From: Chamaea fasciata
Taxonomy: Eukaryota > Chordata > Aves > Passeriformes > Sylviidae
Length of the DNA: 64,000 nt
Reading direction: 5' to 3'
Assembly: GCA_029207755.1 (NCBI GenBank)
Contig: JARCOQ010000012.1
Coordinates: 16,125,679-16,189,678, forward strand
In this document: piece by piece, positions 29,614-43,200 of the stretch
Numbering within the stretch: position 1 is the first letter of the stretch
Layout: each line of letters begins with the position of its first letter
Made by a program: the position numbers and the translations under genes
Notes under the pieces: model-generated
The model's database searches: none
What the model was told of the DNA's origin: nothing
Seen by the model: the letters and a program-made list of their open reading frames with translations, nothing else

Positions 29614-31993
29614 GATCTCAGATAAAATCATAATTTTCACTTCTAAATCTTTTTCAGGCATTGAACGAAGCCCATCAACACCCAAAGGTAGTTGCTTCTG
29701 GAAGAGACTGAAGAACAGGGCAAATACATTCCCAGAATACTCAGCTCCCCAGATTATTTTATATTCAGGGAGTTTCTGAGCTAGAGGATCACCTTTATTA
29801 GATTTCTTCAGTGAATTTGTTTCATCCCTTGCAAGCTTTTGTGTTCTTCCAGCACCCCAACATCCTGCGGCAAGAAATTCCCTGAGGCAGTGTGTTGGTC
29901 TGATGGTTGTGCTGCCATTGTGTTTCTACAATGTGTGGGAATTAACAGCTCTCTTGTACCTTCCTGCCCATTATCCTTGCCCAGGAACTCACTCACTTGT
30001 TGCTCCAGCACTGAACAAGGTTCTGGACTGATGCAAGTGGAAATCAGTGGAATTAGAATGAATCATGAAAGAGTGGGATGCTATTGCTGCACAAAGGCAG
30101 TCTTGAGTTTGAGATTTAGGTCAAATTCTTCCATCTGTCCACTCAGTTTTCCTACAGAAGTTCCTGTCAGATTGGCTCTGTGGCAACCCTGCAGTTAAGT
30201 CCCAGAAGGGAATAACTGGGTAAATCTTCTAGTGTAGAGTCCTGTTGTGAGGGCTGTGCCTTGCCTGGTGACCTAATCTATCCTGCCTGACTTTGCAGTG
30301 TTCTCCCATGGAAAATATACAGGACAGAAAGTGACACAAAATCTTTCTTAAAAAGACCCTGATTTTTTCACCCTGAGGACATATGACACCTGTAGAAAGT
30401 CTTATTTCTGGTTGCTTGACAGTGGGAAAAAGAAGATGCAGAACTGAGTTCTGAGAGCTCTTCAGGGGAAAATGGTCTTGAGATCTCTCAGATCTCACAG
30501 ATAAGTATGGAATTCCTCTCTGCTCTGGTTTCCTTAGGCTGAGACTTCTCTTTCATCCTCATTGCATAAATCTGGAATGTAATTTTGTGTGCAGGAATCC
30601 TAAAGCCTTTAGAAGATCCTTGGTTGGGGCAGATTCTGTGAGAAGCTTCTGGGCAGCTGCTTTAGGAAGACCTTTTTCAGATGACCTTTCTAAACAGAGT
30701 TAGAAGTGCCAAGAGTTTGTCAGAGTGGATGCAGCCCATACTTGCCGGAGTTCATGCAGAACTGCATCATTTCTTGAGACCTCCCCGCCAGTGATACTTT
30801 GTCTGCAGCAGCAATATACTTAATGCTGGCTCCCTTCCCAAGGATGTAGCCTTCTTTCTTGGCAAACTTTGCTGCCTGCAGCCATGTCTTGCAGCCATGC
30901 TCCTGACCTGGATCTTGGCTGTCTGAGAACTAAACTCAGCATGTACCCTTTATCCTGGAATTTCTGCCTTCTGTCTTTCAGAAACTCAGCACATATGTCC
31001 CACCTAGCTTGCTCCCTCCCACTTTTAATTGCTTTTAATTCTGAGTATCAGATCATCTTTTTCATTTATTTTTGCAGCAGACAGTTATTAATGGGAAAAA
31101 ATGTTCCTGGTGTCTGGTGTGGGGTGGATCATGTTCCAAATGCAAAGGATGACCTACTTTGATATGTGATGTGGCAGATACCCTCAGCTCCAACAGCACT
31201 TCAGTAGCCCTTAGCACCCTCACCTAACTCTTGCACAGACTATTTCCCACTCTAGGAGTGTTTATTTTCAGTTCAAAAATATCCCTAACAAAATGACAGC
31301 TTACCCACACTGCTGCTTTTTAATGAAACAGACTCTCTAACGTAAAATAGTCACAGCGGGTTTCAGTTTGGCTCAGAGGTAGATTGCAATAAAATATTCA
31401 GCAGTAAAATGCTAGGTTAGAGCAATGTTAGAGTAACACCAAATTGTGCATGCCTATCGCTTTTAATTCCTGCCCTTGAAGGGTTGCTCTGTTTTTACTT
31501 AGAGCAGGGGCTGTTTACCCCGTTGGAAAATGTCCCTGTCAGGTTCTCTGTGTGCTGACTTTTGGAAGACTGAAGTGCTCACTTGGCTGTCATTTGTGAT
31601 CATAACTTGTACTTTTAGTTAAACAGGTCAGAGATTCGACTCCAGACAGCTTTGGTGATGTTTCCTGGGGCAGACAGGGTGAAGGCTTTGGATGCCCTCC
31701 CACACAGAGTGCTTGGTGGCATTGTGTGAGGGATGGAATGCCAGTCGTGGCTTACTCGTGCATAGACTGTCAGCTGGAGGAGTTTCCAGGAGGTTTTCCA
31801 TGCTACACAACCACAATGTATTCTTCTGGAACTCACCAAAATGCCCTTAAATGTCCTGGCCAACTCTCCCATCTGTTTCTGACTTAAAAACCTATTCTAC
31901 TTCAAAAAGAGCTGGGTCAGACCTGAAAGCTACCAAGTGCTTCTGATTAGTGTCCAGGATCTCCTCTGCATGCTCATGCAGTTCAGACTGCTG
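29614..31993 (-). pseudogene. Decayed coding-like stretch, family unknown
   Basis: On the minus strand a chain of open blocks with protein-like composition is separated by stops and frame changes. Clear blocks are 31,895-31,993 (33 codons), 31,631-31,847 (about 72), 30,723-30,929 (69), 30,562-30,699 (46), 30,371-30,487 (39), 30,084-30,194 (37) and 29,614 to about 29,890 (over 80). Examples are KTWLQAAKFAKKEGYILGKG at about 30,830-30,890 and KLPEYKIIWGAEYSGNVFAL near 29,730. I do not recognise the family. It could be an intronless retrocopy, remnants of a lost gene or coincidence; block lengths alone are not significant. Confidence 0.35.
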
Positions 31994-33809
31994 AGAAATA
32001 CACAGGACCAAGTCTGAGATTAGAGTCTCCCATCATCAATTAATACCCACGGGCAGTGTCTTCAGGGTGAGTGTCATCCCTGGTAGACAGCACCTGTTGA
32101 GGTCTTAATAAATCCTCTGTTTCCCACTTGATTGGTTCCACTGCTGGAAGTATCACCTTTTTGGAGCAACAAGAAGGTGTGACTCTGTCACTTCACAAAT
32201 CCATTAACAGGGAATCTTCTGTTACTGCCAATAGTTTTACCTGCCATTCAATTGGCACAGAGCTGCAAGAGTAATTAGTTGGATATATTGAATGATTATG
32301 TCTAATGAAAGTGGATTTCTAATGATGGTTGCATCCTGAAGTTCTTACTCATCCTGCAATAACCAGAGCTTTGAAAATCAGGAAAACTTTAGAGGAACCA
32401 TCTTGTAAAAGCCTTCCTAAACCATAAATTCTTCTTCAATATATGTGTTTTATTAAGTGGTGGGTGGATGAAAATTAGGTGAAGTTGTCCATATGGGGAC
32501 TAATATATTATGGATATTCCTAAATTATGTAAACACAAGAAAAATAGCATGATTTTATTATTCAGTTGCAAAGAAAGCAAAATAGTTGGAAGAAATTATC
32601 TGCATGATATCAGAGAAGGTAAAATACAGATACTTGGTGATGTTCAGAATTCTTCTCATGCTGTGTAACGATATGGGGCATGGCCTTAGACATTCATAAG
32701 CATTTTGTATTCTCCCTCCATACCAGTGAGCACACAAGCTGCATTGTTACTTCTTCCTCTGAAGCTCAGTAAGATTATACCCCAGTGAAATACCATCTTC
32801 TGTGTCTTACTGAGGATCACAGAGGTGGGAAGGGTAATGCCTAGAACACTGCATTCTGAACTTGCTCTTTGGAGGAATGATTAGAGTATCAAGGGGGCAG
32901 AGAAGAGTTAGGTCTTTATCTTGGGCCTTGGGTCCTGTCCCAAGACAGGAAAGCTGTCTTGGGAATTAGGATAGAATATCTCTGGCAAGAGAGGGAAGGG
33001 AATGTGGATGTGGACCTGAGCTGTGAATGGATGAGACCATTTGAGTAAAGTGGGAGAGGGAGTAATAAGGAGTCAAAGGATATACCTAGGTAGATCCAGT
33101 ATTTATTTATTTTGTTGAAACCTCAGAACCTGAGGTCTTTAATCTCTTACCTCTCTTTTATTTGCATAAATAACAGACTGCAAAACACTGCAGACTTACT
33201 ACCTGTGCTACATACCTGGAAAATCATTTGTTTGGCTTCAGTGGAAGCAGAATTATCTGTGCCTACGTAGTCCCTAAGCACTGCAGAGGTGTGGTTATTG
33301 AAATAGTTTTATTTGCAGGCTGATTGGCACTGAGCCATTTCATTCTAGTCTGAGTTGTGTGTGTGCAGGTTGGATGCTTAACTGACTCTTCTGCTTTTCA
33401 GACTGTTTCATTGAAACTGTCTCACTGTGGGATATGAGTATTTTTCTTTTAAGACATTATCTTCTGCATTCCACCTTATGGCATATTTATGTTCGAGATT
33501 TTTATGTTATGTTTGGCATTTTTTTAATAGTTTATGATAGATGTGATTCTGTCACTTCTTAAAACTTACAGTTAGTGTAATGTTCTGAGCAGCAATGCAG
33601 ACCTCCAGCCTTTGTGGTGGGCAGCATCAGCCTCTGCAGGGGCTTGAGGTGGTCATTTTGTGCAGCTCTAACTGGCTCAGCAATGCCAAAGAACTGGGGC
33701 AGAAGCAGAGTCTTCCAAGACTGAGGCTAAGGTATGTAGTTCTACTCACTTCTATCAAAGAAGACCAGCTATTGTTCACTGCCGTCAGTTTGGACAATCA
33801 GCTTGTTTC

Positions 33810-33833
33810 TTTTTTTTTTTTTTTTTTTTTTTT
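33810..33833. repeat. Poly(T) run (24 T)
   Basis: Uninterrupted T homopolymer in AT-rich DNA. Length may vary between reads or individuals. Confidence 0.9.
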
Positions 33834-34555
33834 AACTGTATTAATTTTGAGTACAAACTCTCACTGGGACTTTCAAAGGGCCAAATTTCATAAGAAATGT
33901 ACTTCCCAGGCACAAGGCACTGTATGTCAGGGTGAGCTGCAGTTTTACTTCTCTGCATGTCTCCAGTGCTGGTTTTTCCTCAGTAATGAACACAAATGCA
34001 TAGTAATGAACTTTTTTTTTTTCTTTTTTTTAAGTCTATGAAATATTTAACAACCTGAGGTAGAATGGGGACACATTTTACAAAGGACAGCACAAATAGA
34101 ATGCAACACAACAATCAGTAATCCTTGCTTCAGTTCAGGTCTCCATTTGTTCTGAGGGTTGAATTGGATGGAGATGCAGTTAGTCAGAAGGGACACTGAG
34201 CTGGGAAACCGAGGTTTGTGCCCTTGTTTCAGCTCAACCCCAACTGTCAATATGACTTCAGCCAGGACTTTTTATTCTGGTTTTTATGGTGCTTTAGGAC
34301 TTAAAGATGTAGAAAAAGACCAGAACATATTTTTTTCTCGTGTTAAGCACCAATCTTCCTTTCTTTTTCCTAGTGATCTTAAGGTAATTTGATGTTTTTG
34401 GAAATGCACTACTTCAGACTGGATATATCTCAACAGATTTAAATGCCAGGAAGTTCACTGGGGAAGATTGATTTCAAATGCCTTTGTGTAAGCTTCTGAA
34501 AGTTGATCAGCTCAGTCTTAACTAGACACAGACACTTAGTTCTGTACTATTGTTC

Positions 34556-34665
34556 TTCACATGGTTTAGTGGTCAAGGTGGTATCCACTTAGTGGGCATT
34601 GAGTCAAAAGTCGGTGGTCTTGGAGGTCTTTTCCAACCTTCATGTTTCTGCTACTCTAAAAATAG
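34556..34665 (+). mobile_element. CR1 LINE 3' fragment
   Basis: The segment ATGGTTTAGTGGTCAAGGTG, followed by a TGGTCTTGGAGGTCTTTTCC block and AACCTTCATG, is the 3' end of an avian CR1 family in forward orientation. It is short and diverged. Confidence 0.75.
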
Positions 34666-37063
34666 GCACCGGCAAGAGACAGGAGGGACTGCATGATTTT
34701 AAAAGGATGCAGGTTCCCACTTTAATATTTAATTTTTAGACACATAAAGGTTGAGGCAATCCCAGCCTTTAGCCTGAGTGTCTCTTCCTGTGTTCCTGAG
34801 CACTGTTGGTCTCCATCCCTGCCAGCAGCCCCATTTCTCCCTGCTTGCATAGATGTACATGCTTTTGGTATATTTTTGACACCTTGTGGGGGCCCTAAAT
34901 GGTCCTATACTGATTTTTAAGTATGTTTCTCATTTCTCAGGATGTTTTTGACATGAATGACTGTTTGAACAGCCATTGATGAGGTACATCTGCTGAAATT
35001 TAAATTATTCAAACTGTGACTAGCCTTAGTCAGCTGACACATTTGCCATTTCTGTGCTGTTTTCTCTTCATTTTCTAAAACCTGAAAGGTTCCAAACTGT
35101 CTGTCCCTGATGTCAGTTTATCACTTGTGACACTTAACATCCATAGCTGCATTAGCACTGATCATTTGGACAGTTAAAATGGGTGTGTAATTCTGTAGGT
35201 TTTGTGATTTTGTTTTACTAGGCATAGTAGAGACTTGTTTTCCCTTTACACAAGGGGAAAATACTTTTCCTATATTAATGTACATGTTTGCAGAGATGTA
35301 TCACTTTAAAAATAAAGATTAATAGGTTTTGTTTGAAGGTTTTGGTACACATCCAATCTATATGCTAATAAAGCACACCAAACCATGATGGCTGCAGTGT
35401 ACTTCTGACTCTGTGGATGAGGATTTTTAGAGACAGCATATTTCAAAAAGCTATTAAAATGCTTTGTTTGTAACTTGAAGAGCATATACCATGAAGTCAT
35501 TAAAACCTCTTTCATCATTGTTCTCATTAAATTATCTTTAAAGGTCGGGCCCTGTTATCTGATACAGTGACGTCAAGGAGAGCATTACGTGGCTGAGCAA
35601 GCAACACTTGGCTCTAAATCATCCCCACTAATGGGACAGATTGGTGTGAGAGCTGTGGAAAAAACCTTCTTCCATGTTTATTGCCCTGTGAGTTCAAGCC
35701 TGTGTTACTTGACTTGAGCTGCTTCTTACACAAAGTCCAGTGAATTTAATGGTGAGGCTTCCATTTGGGGCGGTTGGGCAGTTCTGGGTTCCAAATACTG
35801 GAGAGGAATTCAGTGGCTTAAGTGAGCTTTTAGTATGCAAAATATATATGTTATAACCTATACTTGCCTACAGTTTTATTTCACCACATTTCATGTCTTT
35901 GCAAATTACAGACAGCAGATTCCTTTTCTTAGTCAAAAGCTTTTAAGAAAATTCTGACTCCAAGTTGCTTTTCCTTACAACAGCAGAGTGTTTTGTGTGA
36001 AAGAGACGACAGTACACATGTTTTGAGAGGTGAATAGTGTACATTCAATGTGAAAGATTATGCAGTTGTTCTGTAGAGAACATTTTCTGTGGATTCAGCC
36101 TAATGAAACATGTGCTTCTTATTATATCAAATGCATTTTTTACAATAACCATTTCAACATTATGAAAACGTTTAGATGTTTGCTCTACAATTTATATCCT
36201 TCTTCAAATGTCACCTCTTTAAACTCATAATCATTTTACGAAAAAATATTTCAGCTCTTTTAACAATTATTGCAACCAGAAAACAAAGGAAAGCCAGTCA
36301 TATGTATTCCATCCCAAACCAGGCTTGACCTCATTCAGAACTAAAAGGATATTTTTTTATAAGGTTTAAAAAAAAAATAATAACATTAATCTACCACTCA
36401 ATTCCATTAGTTTTCCTTAATTGTCTTCTGCAGTTGCTCTGTCTGTTCTGGGTTTCTCTCCCTGTAGAATACTCTGGGAGCCTCTGGAGCAGAGGAGGAA
36501 TGAGGCACGTGAAGTCTGCAGTGCACTCTGGCTTTCTCTTCCAGCGTGCTCTGCAGGGCAGGAGGGAGGCACAGGATGGACTTATGTGCTGGACTCCTTG
36601 CTTTGCTTTAGGTAAAGTGTGCTTTAGGAGTTGGAGTTTCTCTTTGCTGGAATTCATCCTCTGGATTTCAGATAGGAGATTCAGGAATACACATTTTGGA
36701 CTTTATTTCTTTAGTGTTATAGGGCCTAGTTTCCATTTTCCTCAAAGGGTGATGAGTCAGGACTTCACAATTTCCTGTCCGCTCTGTTTTCTATGTTCAC
36801 TACAGTTGACTGCAAAGCAGTTTTGAAGGGGAAATCTTTTTAATGAACAAGTTTAAAATAAAATCAGTGATATTTTGTGAGTCATGCGGTTTTTTTCCTG
36901 ACACCTTATTATCCTCCCAACGGTAAAGCATATATTTTTAATTTACTTTCTTTCTTTATCAGGCTTTGAAAAAGACACAAACTACTGAAACACATTGCTG
37001 TGTTGTGAGTGTGCATTGTTTGTGGGTAATGCGATGAGGAAGAACAGTGAGCAGCAGTTCTGT

Positions 37064-37134
37064 GGTGGAATGAGATGATTCCTAGAGGTCCCTTCCATTC
37101 TGGGGTTCCACCCAGCCATTCTGGGGTTCTATGC
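37064..37134 (+). mobile_element. Probable CR1 LINE tail
   Basis: GGAATGAGATGATTCCTAGA followed by GGTCCCTTCCATTCTGGGGT resembles the terminal CR1 segment (…GATGATC…AGGTCCCTTCCAA…). The last part is internally duplicated (CATTCTGGGGTTC occurs twice). Confidence 0.55.
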
Positions 37135-39173
37135 AGACAGCTGGGACTTGCTTTCAGAGCGTATTAGGGAGAGGAGAGGAACAGGATCATTCTCTTGTTA
37201 AGCAATGTTGCTTTACAACCGAATTGATCGCTATGGATCTACTCCTTTGTTGGTTTTCCTTGTGTCAAAGCCTAGTTCTAACTTTGCAGAATAAAACGAT
37301 TGTTTATATGCTTCTGGTTTCCTTGAGATCCTTCTGATTTCCTTGAGACAGAGTAACACATAAATGAAAGATGCGGGACGAAGGGCACAGGTCAGCACAG
37401 TGTAGGTGGGCAAGCAAGCTGAGATAGAAGGTAAATTTAAGCCCTCTGAGCAGGCAGATCTCACCTTTATGAACAAAGGTGTAGTAGCTGTAGGCCTGTT
37501 TGGCAATATTGAACCAGTGAAGTGGGAAAGAAGTAACTTGGTTTGCTAAAGGGGGCTTCAGCAGGTCTGTTTACATCATGCAGACTGCTTAACTGGCAGA
37601 GAGTTCAGGAGAGAGTACATGAATTTTTCCTTTGCCAAGTAAATGAAGCAGGAGCTTATCTGAAATTAATTTTAGCTCAATTCTCTGTTGCTACCCAGGC
37701 TTTCTTGTCTATACATTGCCTGCAACTGTCGTGCATTTCGTATGTGTCCAGCACTGAAACAGCTTCTCACTAAAAAATGCTACTGGCTTGTGGTTGATAC
37801 TCAATTCTGCTTTTACTCTACCCTGACACACTTGCTGTGTATTTGACCAGCCAGATGGAACATTTTTCATTTAGATTAGCAGCCTGTGTCCATATAGGAG
37901 CAGCTACAGACGTGGGAATATGGGGATGGTTATATTTTTTTGAACGTGCTTTTGCCTGATTTTAATTACACCTGCTCTCTGCTCACCTACATTTGAAAAT
38001 CAAATTTGGTTTCCAGTTGCTTCTTGAGTGGCTGTTAAAACAGTTGAAAATTGCCTGCAGGACATTCTTGAAACTGAGACCTAGACTGTGAGGATGTTCA
38101 TGATCAATCGAGTTTCCAAATTTAATGGGTCTGTATGCTGGAGTGATTTAAGCTATCAGGTGGGATGGCCAGGTGTTCACATTGTGTTTGCAAGACTCAG
38201 TTGATGATCAGAGGCATATCCCAAGCTCCTGCAATCATCAGTGCACAACACAACAGTGGTATTTCAAGGTCATGTACATGCTGGAACTGTAATTGCAACC
38301 AAATGATGATAAAATAGAAAAAAAGCCCAAACAAACAACCCAACCCTTCCAACTTCTAGTCAGTTAAAAAAAAAAAAATAGACCAACTCCTTGAATTATT
38401 ACCTTCAGTGGTTAGAAGACATTATCACAGGATTAGTGCCTTTCTCAGTTTCGTATGTATGAAAACTGAGAATGTGATCTTATCCAGTTTTCACATTTGT
38501 AAGTATTGATTGAATAACAAAGAATTTTAATCTCCAGGTACCTTGTTACAATTATATTTGGAATATAATCACCTCAGTAATTTTCCTGCCTCAGGCAAAT
38601 GTAAACCCTGGCTATCCTACACCTTTTCTAGATATGACATGTGATGCTAAGATGTATTCCAGATTTTCAGAGTCTTTGAAGGCCAATGCATTACAAAGCC
38701 CATATATATTTTCCTTGCTTCTCTGCTTTTAATTCCCAGACTTCAGATTTTTTAAGTTACTTTTCAAAATCTATATTTGGTTGGTGCTGCCCCAACCACT
38801 GTGGTTCTGTTGTGAGATGTTGGTCTGCACAGTGTAGGGGACTTGCTGCCAAGGACACAGGGATATTTAGTTGGTATGATATATCTTTAACTGTGCCATA
38901 TCTGAAGAGTTTCCTTTTTCTGTGCCACCTCAGTTTGATCAAAAATCCTAGAAAGCACATTGATAACAGCAGAACTTTCATCTGTCTAATCAAAAAAGTT
39001 CAGGACTATCTGCAATTTAGTCAGAATTGCTCAAATTCATAAGTGAAGTGCTGTTTAAATGAATTTTGGAAATCAGTAAAAGAAACCGGCCTTCAATCCC
39101 TTCATTATTAGGTGTTTGATTCACCTTGCAAAAAGATGTTTGTGTTTTTAACCATTCAGCAGATTAAGTTGCA

Positions 39174-39209
39174 GATTTTGAGCCTGCACATAATAGCAGG
39201 CTCAAAATC
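39174..39209. other. Perfect 14-bp inverted repeat (hairpin)
   Basis: Arm GATTTTGAGCCTGC at 39,174-39,187 is exactly complementary to arm GCAGGCTCAAAATC at 39,196-39,209, with an 8-nt loop (acataata). The stem is shorter than a typical microRNA precursor, and no run of T follows that would mark a terminator. Function is unknown. Confidence 0.85.
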
Positions 39210-42200
39210 ACATAAGGAAAGATTTCCCCCTGAGTTTTTATTTAAAATTTGTGAAACAACCATAAAAATACAAAGGTCTGCATAGGTAGGTGCTGTTATG
39301 AGCTGTTCATAATTACCATATCAACTTTTCTGTGACTTCACCAGTCCATTTTAACAATTTAATACAGGTGGAACCCATCCTGTTATAACCATTTCTCATT
39401 GGTGTGACTGTTAAATTAGTGTGAAACTTGACAGCAATAGAATTTATCTGCTGAGAAAATGGTGAATCAGACTCTGGGTAAACCAGTGCATTCTGTGCCT
39501 TATGTATTCTGTGTGAAAGTTGGTATGAAAAGTAATCAAGAATAATATGGAGTTTGATTCCACCTCTCACTGAAAGCCTGTGACATGTTTGGCAGATATT
39601 AAGAATGGCTCCCAAGACTTTGTGAAAGAGGTGACAGCCACAGCCACCCATTATCCCGTTCCACATCATAAGCAAATATAAGTAAAAAGAACTTGGGACA
39701 TTTCCAGACTTGCACAAAGCATGAACTGGAATCTTGAGACCAGATTTATCCTCCATTTGAATTACATCAGAATAAACTTGGCTTTCAGTTTGTTCTTGGT
39801 TTTGACTCGAGACTGTGAAAATGTTGAATTGCTGGAAATGTTTTAAGTCCCAGACACAGTAATCACTTCTCTAATTGACACGATTGAGAGAGTTCCATAC
39901 AAAGTCAGTTAAAACTCTTGCATAGATTAAATTTACATATATTTAGTCCCAAACAAAAGCTGTTAACTTATCAGCTAATTATGATAATGTCAATTCCCAT
40001 GTATAGACAATATACTTGCTAATGTCTGTTGTAATGGGCATTGATGGATCTTGTCATTTGGTTGAACAAAGACTGGAAAATCAATCCACATAAAGGCATT
40101 TCCTTCAACAATCTGTTCCTAACATGATCTTCATTTGTGAGATTCAATAGCAGCACGAGAAAACAAGTCTGATATTTCCTTATATACATCCTACAGGCAG
40201 GGATTTATTGCTGTAGAGGGTAAAACTTGTACCAACAGACAATGTTACGCTGCCAAACAGTTCATTATTTATCTGTGGCCTAACATCTAACATTTGATGA
40301 ATGAATTTACAGCAAAATAAGGTTACTGGAGCTTGTTCAATTGTTTCATGTGGTTAGGACAGCTGTAGGCAATCTGTATAGGCTCTTTGCTATTAGAAAT
40401 CTATACATGTTTAGGCGGTATGTATTTCATTTATGATCTGCCAGAAAGTATATTAAAACTGAAGATCACTGTATGAAAACTCCTCTATGAATGCTTACAG
40501 CAGAAGAGGAATTTCCCAAGACTAAAAGTAACCACAGTAATTTCATTTGAACATCTCCTGTAAATGAAGTCCGTCTGTCTTGAGTGTATCTTCTACATGT
40601 GCACTGTTATAACAGGAGAGGTCACTTGATATATATTGTGTCACTTGGCCTGACTTGCTCTTAAATTAAAAAAAAAAGTCTTTACATGTCTTATGTCCAC
40701 ATATATAAAATCTCTGATTTTCTTAAAGCATTGATTCAAGGCTTTGAATTTGAACCTTTTAACATTCAGGATTATTCAGTCAGAACCAAAATATCACAGT
40801 TCCAGCACTCCACATGATCTTAAGTGGAAATAAAACTAGTCTGAGGCTGAGTCATGTAACAATCAAATACATGTGAAATTCAGTCCCAGGAATCAACTTT
40901 GTCTGTTTTGCCCATCCTCCTCCAATCCCCATTAGACAATTTCCAGACATTCACTGATTCCTTCAGTTCTGCCTCTCTTTAACTTTGCATCTGTGCTCAA
41001 TTATTTTGTCTTTGTCAGCTGTTCAAACGGAATCTAAAAATACACTAAAACATCCACTTGCAAACTTTTCTGCCCAGAAGGAACCAGGAGGGTTTTGACA
41101 GTGGTTAGCTCATCATTTATTCCAAAGCAAGGAATGAACCTCCATCTTTTTTTCCTGTCCAGGAATTCTTATAAATAACAGAATTAAGTGACAGACAGCC
41201 TCCGAGGTTTGAAGTGTATGAGAGCACAGGAGGTTCTTACTTACATGGATATACACAGGCAGGACGGACTTCCTCACAGATAAAGATTAGATTTAGGCAA
41301 GTTGAACTTTCTTGGAATTTTAAGGATTTTCTAAGGACAGAAAAAGTTACTTGGACCCATTTTTGGTGAGCTTCTAATTGAAGGAGAACATCATACTTGA
41401 GTGCCTGTTGCATTTCCACACGTCTCTGTGTTCTGTACTGACAACTAAACAAGTGTTTTGTTTGTGTATATTTAGCTCTTAGTGGTATATGAGTTTCTAT
41501 AAGGTAGTAATTAGAAAATCATCCTGCTGCTGCTGTGCACTCACATTAAAATGTTGTGATTACTTCTGTTGTGCAAAGTAGTTGTAGTTACATACTCGTT
41601 CCTTCTCTGCCAGTAAAACCGGGGTTCACCTGACAAAGGAAGCCTCAGTGCAGCGCACATTAGGCTTTGGCATCCATGAAACCACTCATTTGATTGCAAT
41701 TAAGTGCATTCAAATACAGTGAGGACTTTGCAATGACTTCAGAACATACAAATTCACACAATGGCTGAGCTGTGCATAGCCTTGGTTAACTCCAACTCCC
41801 TGTGCTTGATGGTGCAGTACAAGTTTTTCAACTGGAATACTCTTGAAACAAACAAACATAATTTGTGTGGCATTTTCATATCATTAGGAGGAACGTCACA
41901 CACAATGTAAGGTTAAAGGTATTTATTTTCTTAAGTTTGAAATGTGAGGCAATTCCAGCAGCATCTCAAGGCAAAACTTCCATCTTCATGGCTGGTACTA
42001 GTTTTTGGTAACCAAACCAGCAGGAAAAGGGGAAGATACCAGAGTATAAAGCAGAACAAGGATACATGTAATAATGATGAGGACATGTCGAATAAAGTGC
42101 TTTGCTTTCATAGAATCATAGACTGTGTTCATGCTGCATAATCAGATGAGGGAAGTCAGGAGCACTTCACTGCTGTGCATCAGACTCAGCGGAAGCCTGC

Positions 42201-42749
42201 AGGAGCGAAATACATTTTACTGATGTCAGTCACTGGAGCTGTAATTCTTATTTAAAAGTACAGTGCACAGAGTATCAACACAGACAACACAGAAACCCCC
42301 AGGGCAATGACCCAGCACCCGTTCCCTTGCATGGCAGGATGTGCATGTCCCATGTGACAAAGTGATTCCATAACACTGGTGTTCCTGACTGTGTCTCACC
42401 TCAGCCTGTGCCTGTGGCTTGAACTGATGTTCATTGTAAAGCATTGTAAAACAGGGTTGCTTGCAGCTGAGTTACAGAACAGGGAAGGAGGTGTAAGACA
42501 CTGTCAAAGGGCTGGAAGACACTTCTTTCTTATGTCTGATGTGCTGTCAGGAGAGGCAGCAGCACCAATGCCTAAGGTCAGACAAATTGTCTGTGGGGCT
42601 GGTCTGGCATGAAGATGAGAGTTTAGCCTCTAACTGTCCCATCTCATTTATTGCCCGACTAAATTATGCTTGTATCCATGCTTGTATCCTAATATTTCTG
42701 AAGTCAGCTGCATGCTTAGGAAAACAAAGTAATTGATTGTCATTATCAC

Positions 42750-43196
42750 TGATGCTGTGGGAAGGCTGGCCTGGAACAGAGACTGGATAGAGCCAGAGAA
42801 TAAAGTAGGTATTTATTGAAAGGCCTCCAGGATACACCTTGGGCAGGAGAAGAGCCTGGCCAGGGCGACACCCAAGGTGGACCCAAAATGGTCTCAAAAT
42901 AGACAAATGGTCACGAGGTCTCACACTTTTATAAGTTTTGGCCATTTGCATATTGGGGTTTAATTGTCCAGTTACAGGTTCAGGTTGTGAGGTCCCATCC
43001 TTCTTGTTCCTCCCTTCAGTCCACCCTTGTTTGTGCTTTTGGGCCTGAAAGTTGTCCTGGGTCTTCAGCAGGAAAAGGATTTGTTTTGTCTCCCTACTCT
43101 TGAAGAGAGCTGACAGGCACTGAATGTGAGGCTCAGAACTACACCCCTAGGCAGCACAGAATCTGAAAAACATGTAAGCTACAACTTAAGGCATCA
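42750..43196 (-). mobile_element. Solo LTR with intact ends and 4-bp target-site duplication
   Basis: The element begins TGATGC and ends GCATCA (perfect 6-bp inverted termini) and is flanked on both sides by TCAC (42,746-42,749 and 43,197-43,200). On the minus strand it has TATAAAA (42,927-42,933) and AATAAA (42,812-42,817) about 115 bp apart, as in a retroviral LTR. The 447-bp length, the lack of internal genes and the 4-bp duplication fit a solo LTR of an ERV1-like (gammaretrovirus-related) family common in songbirds. It was formed by recombination between the two LTRs of a former provirus. Confidence 0.8.
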
Positions 43197-43200
43197 TCAC

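Larger units (their letters stand above)
32230..42749. other. Gene-poor AT-rich stretch with CR1 scraps
   Basis: No gene is recognised. The stretch holds poly(T) at 33,810-33,833, CR1 pieces near 34.6 and 37.1 kb, and a perfect hairpin at 39,174-39,209. The longest open frame (147 codons, minus, 39,313-39,756) shows no family resemblance. Confidence 0.5.

Noticed and set aside
39313..39756. 147-codon minus-strand open frame
   Set aside because: Longest frame in the AT-rich stretch but no family resemblance, no promoter or splice context, and a length reachable by chance in a 64-kb window.
42108..42125. CATAGAATCATAGAC, resembling the start of a reverse CR1
   Set aside because: Only about 16 bp match and the sequence after it does not continue as CR1.
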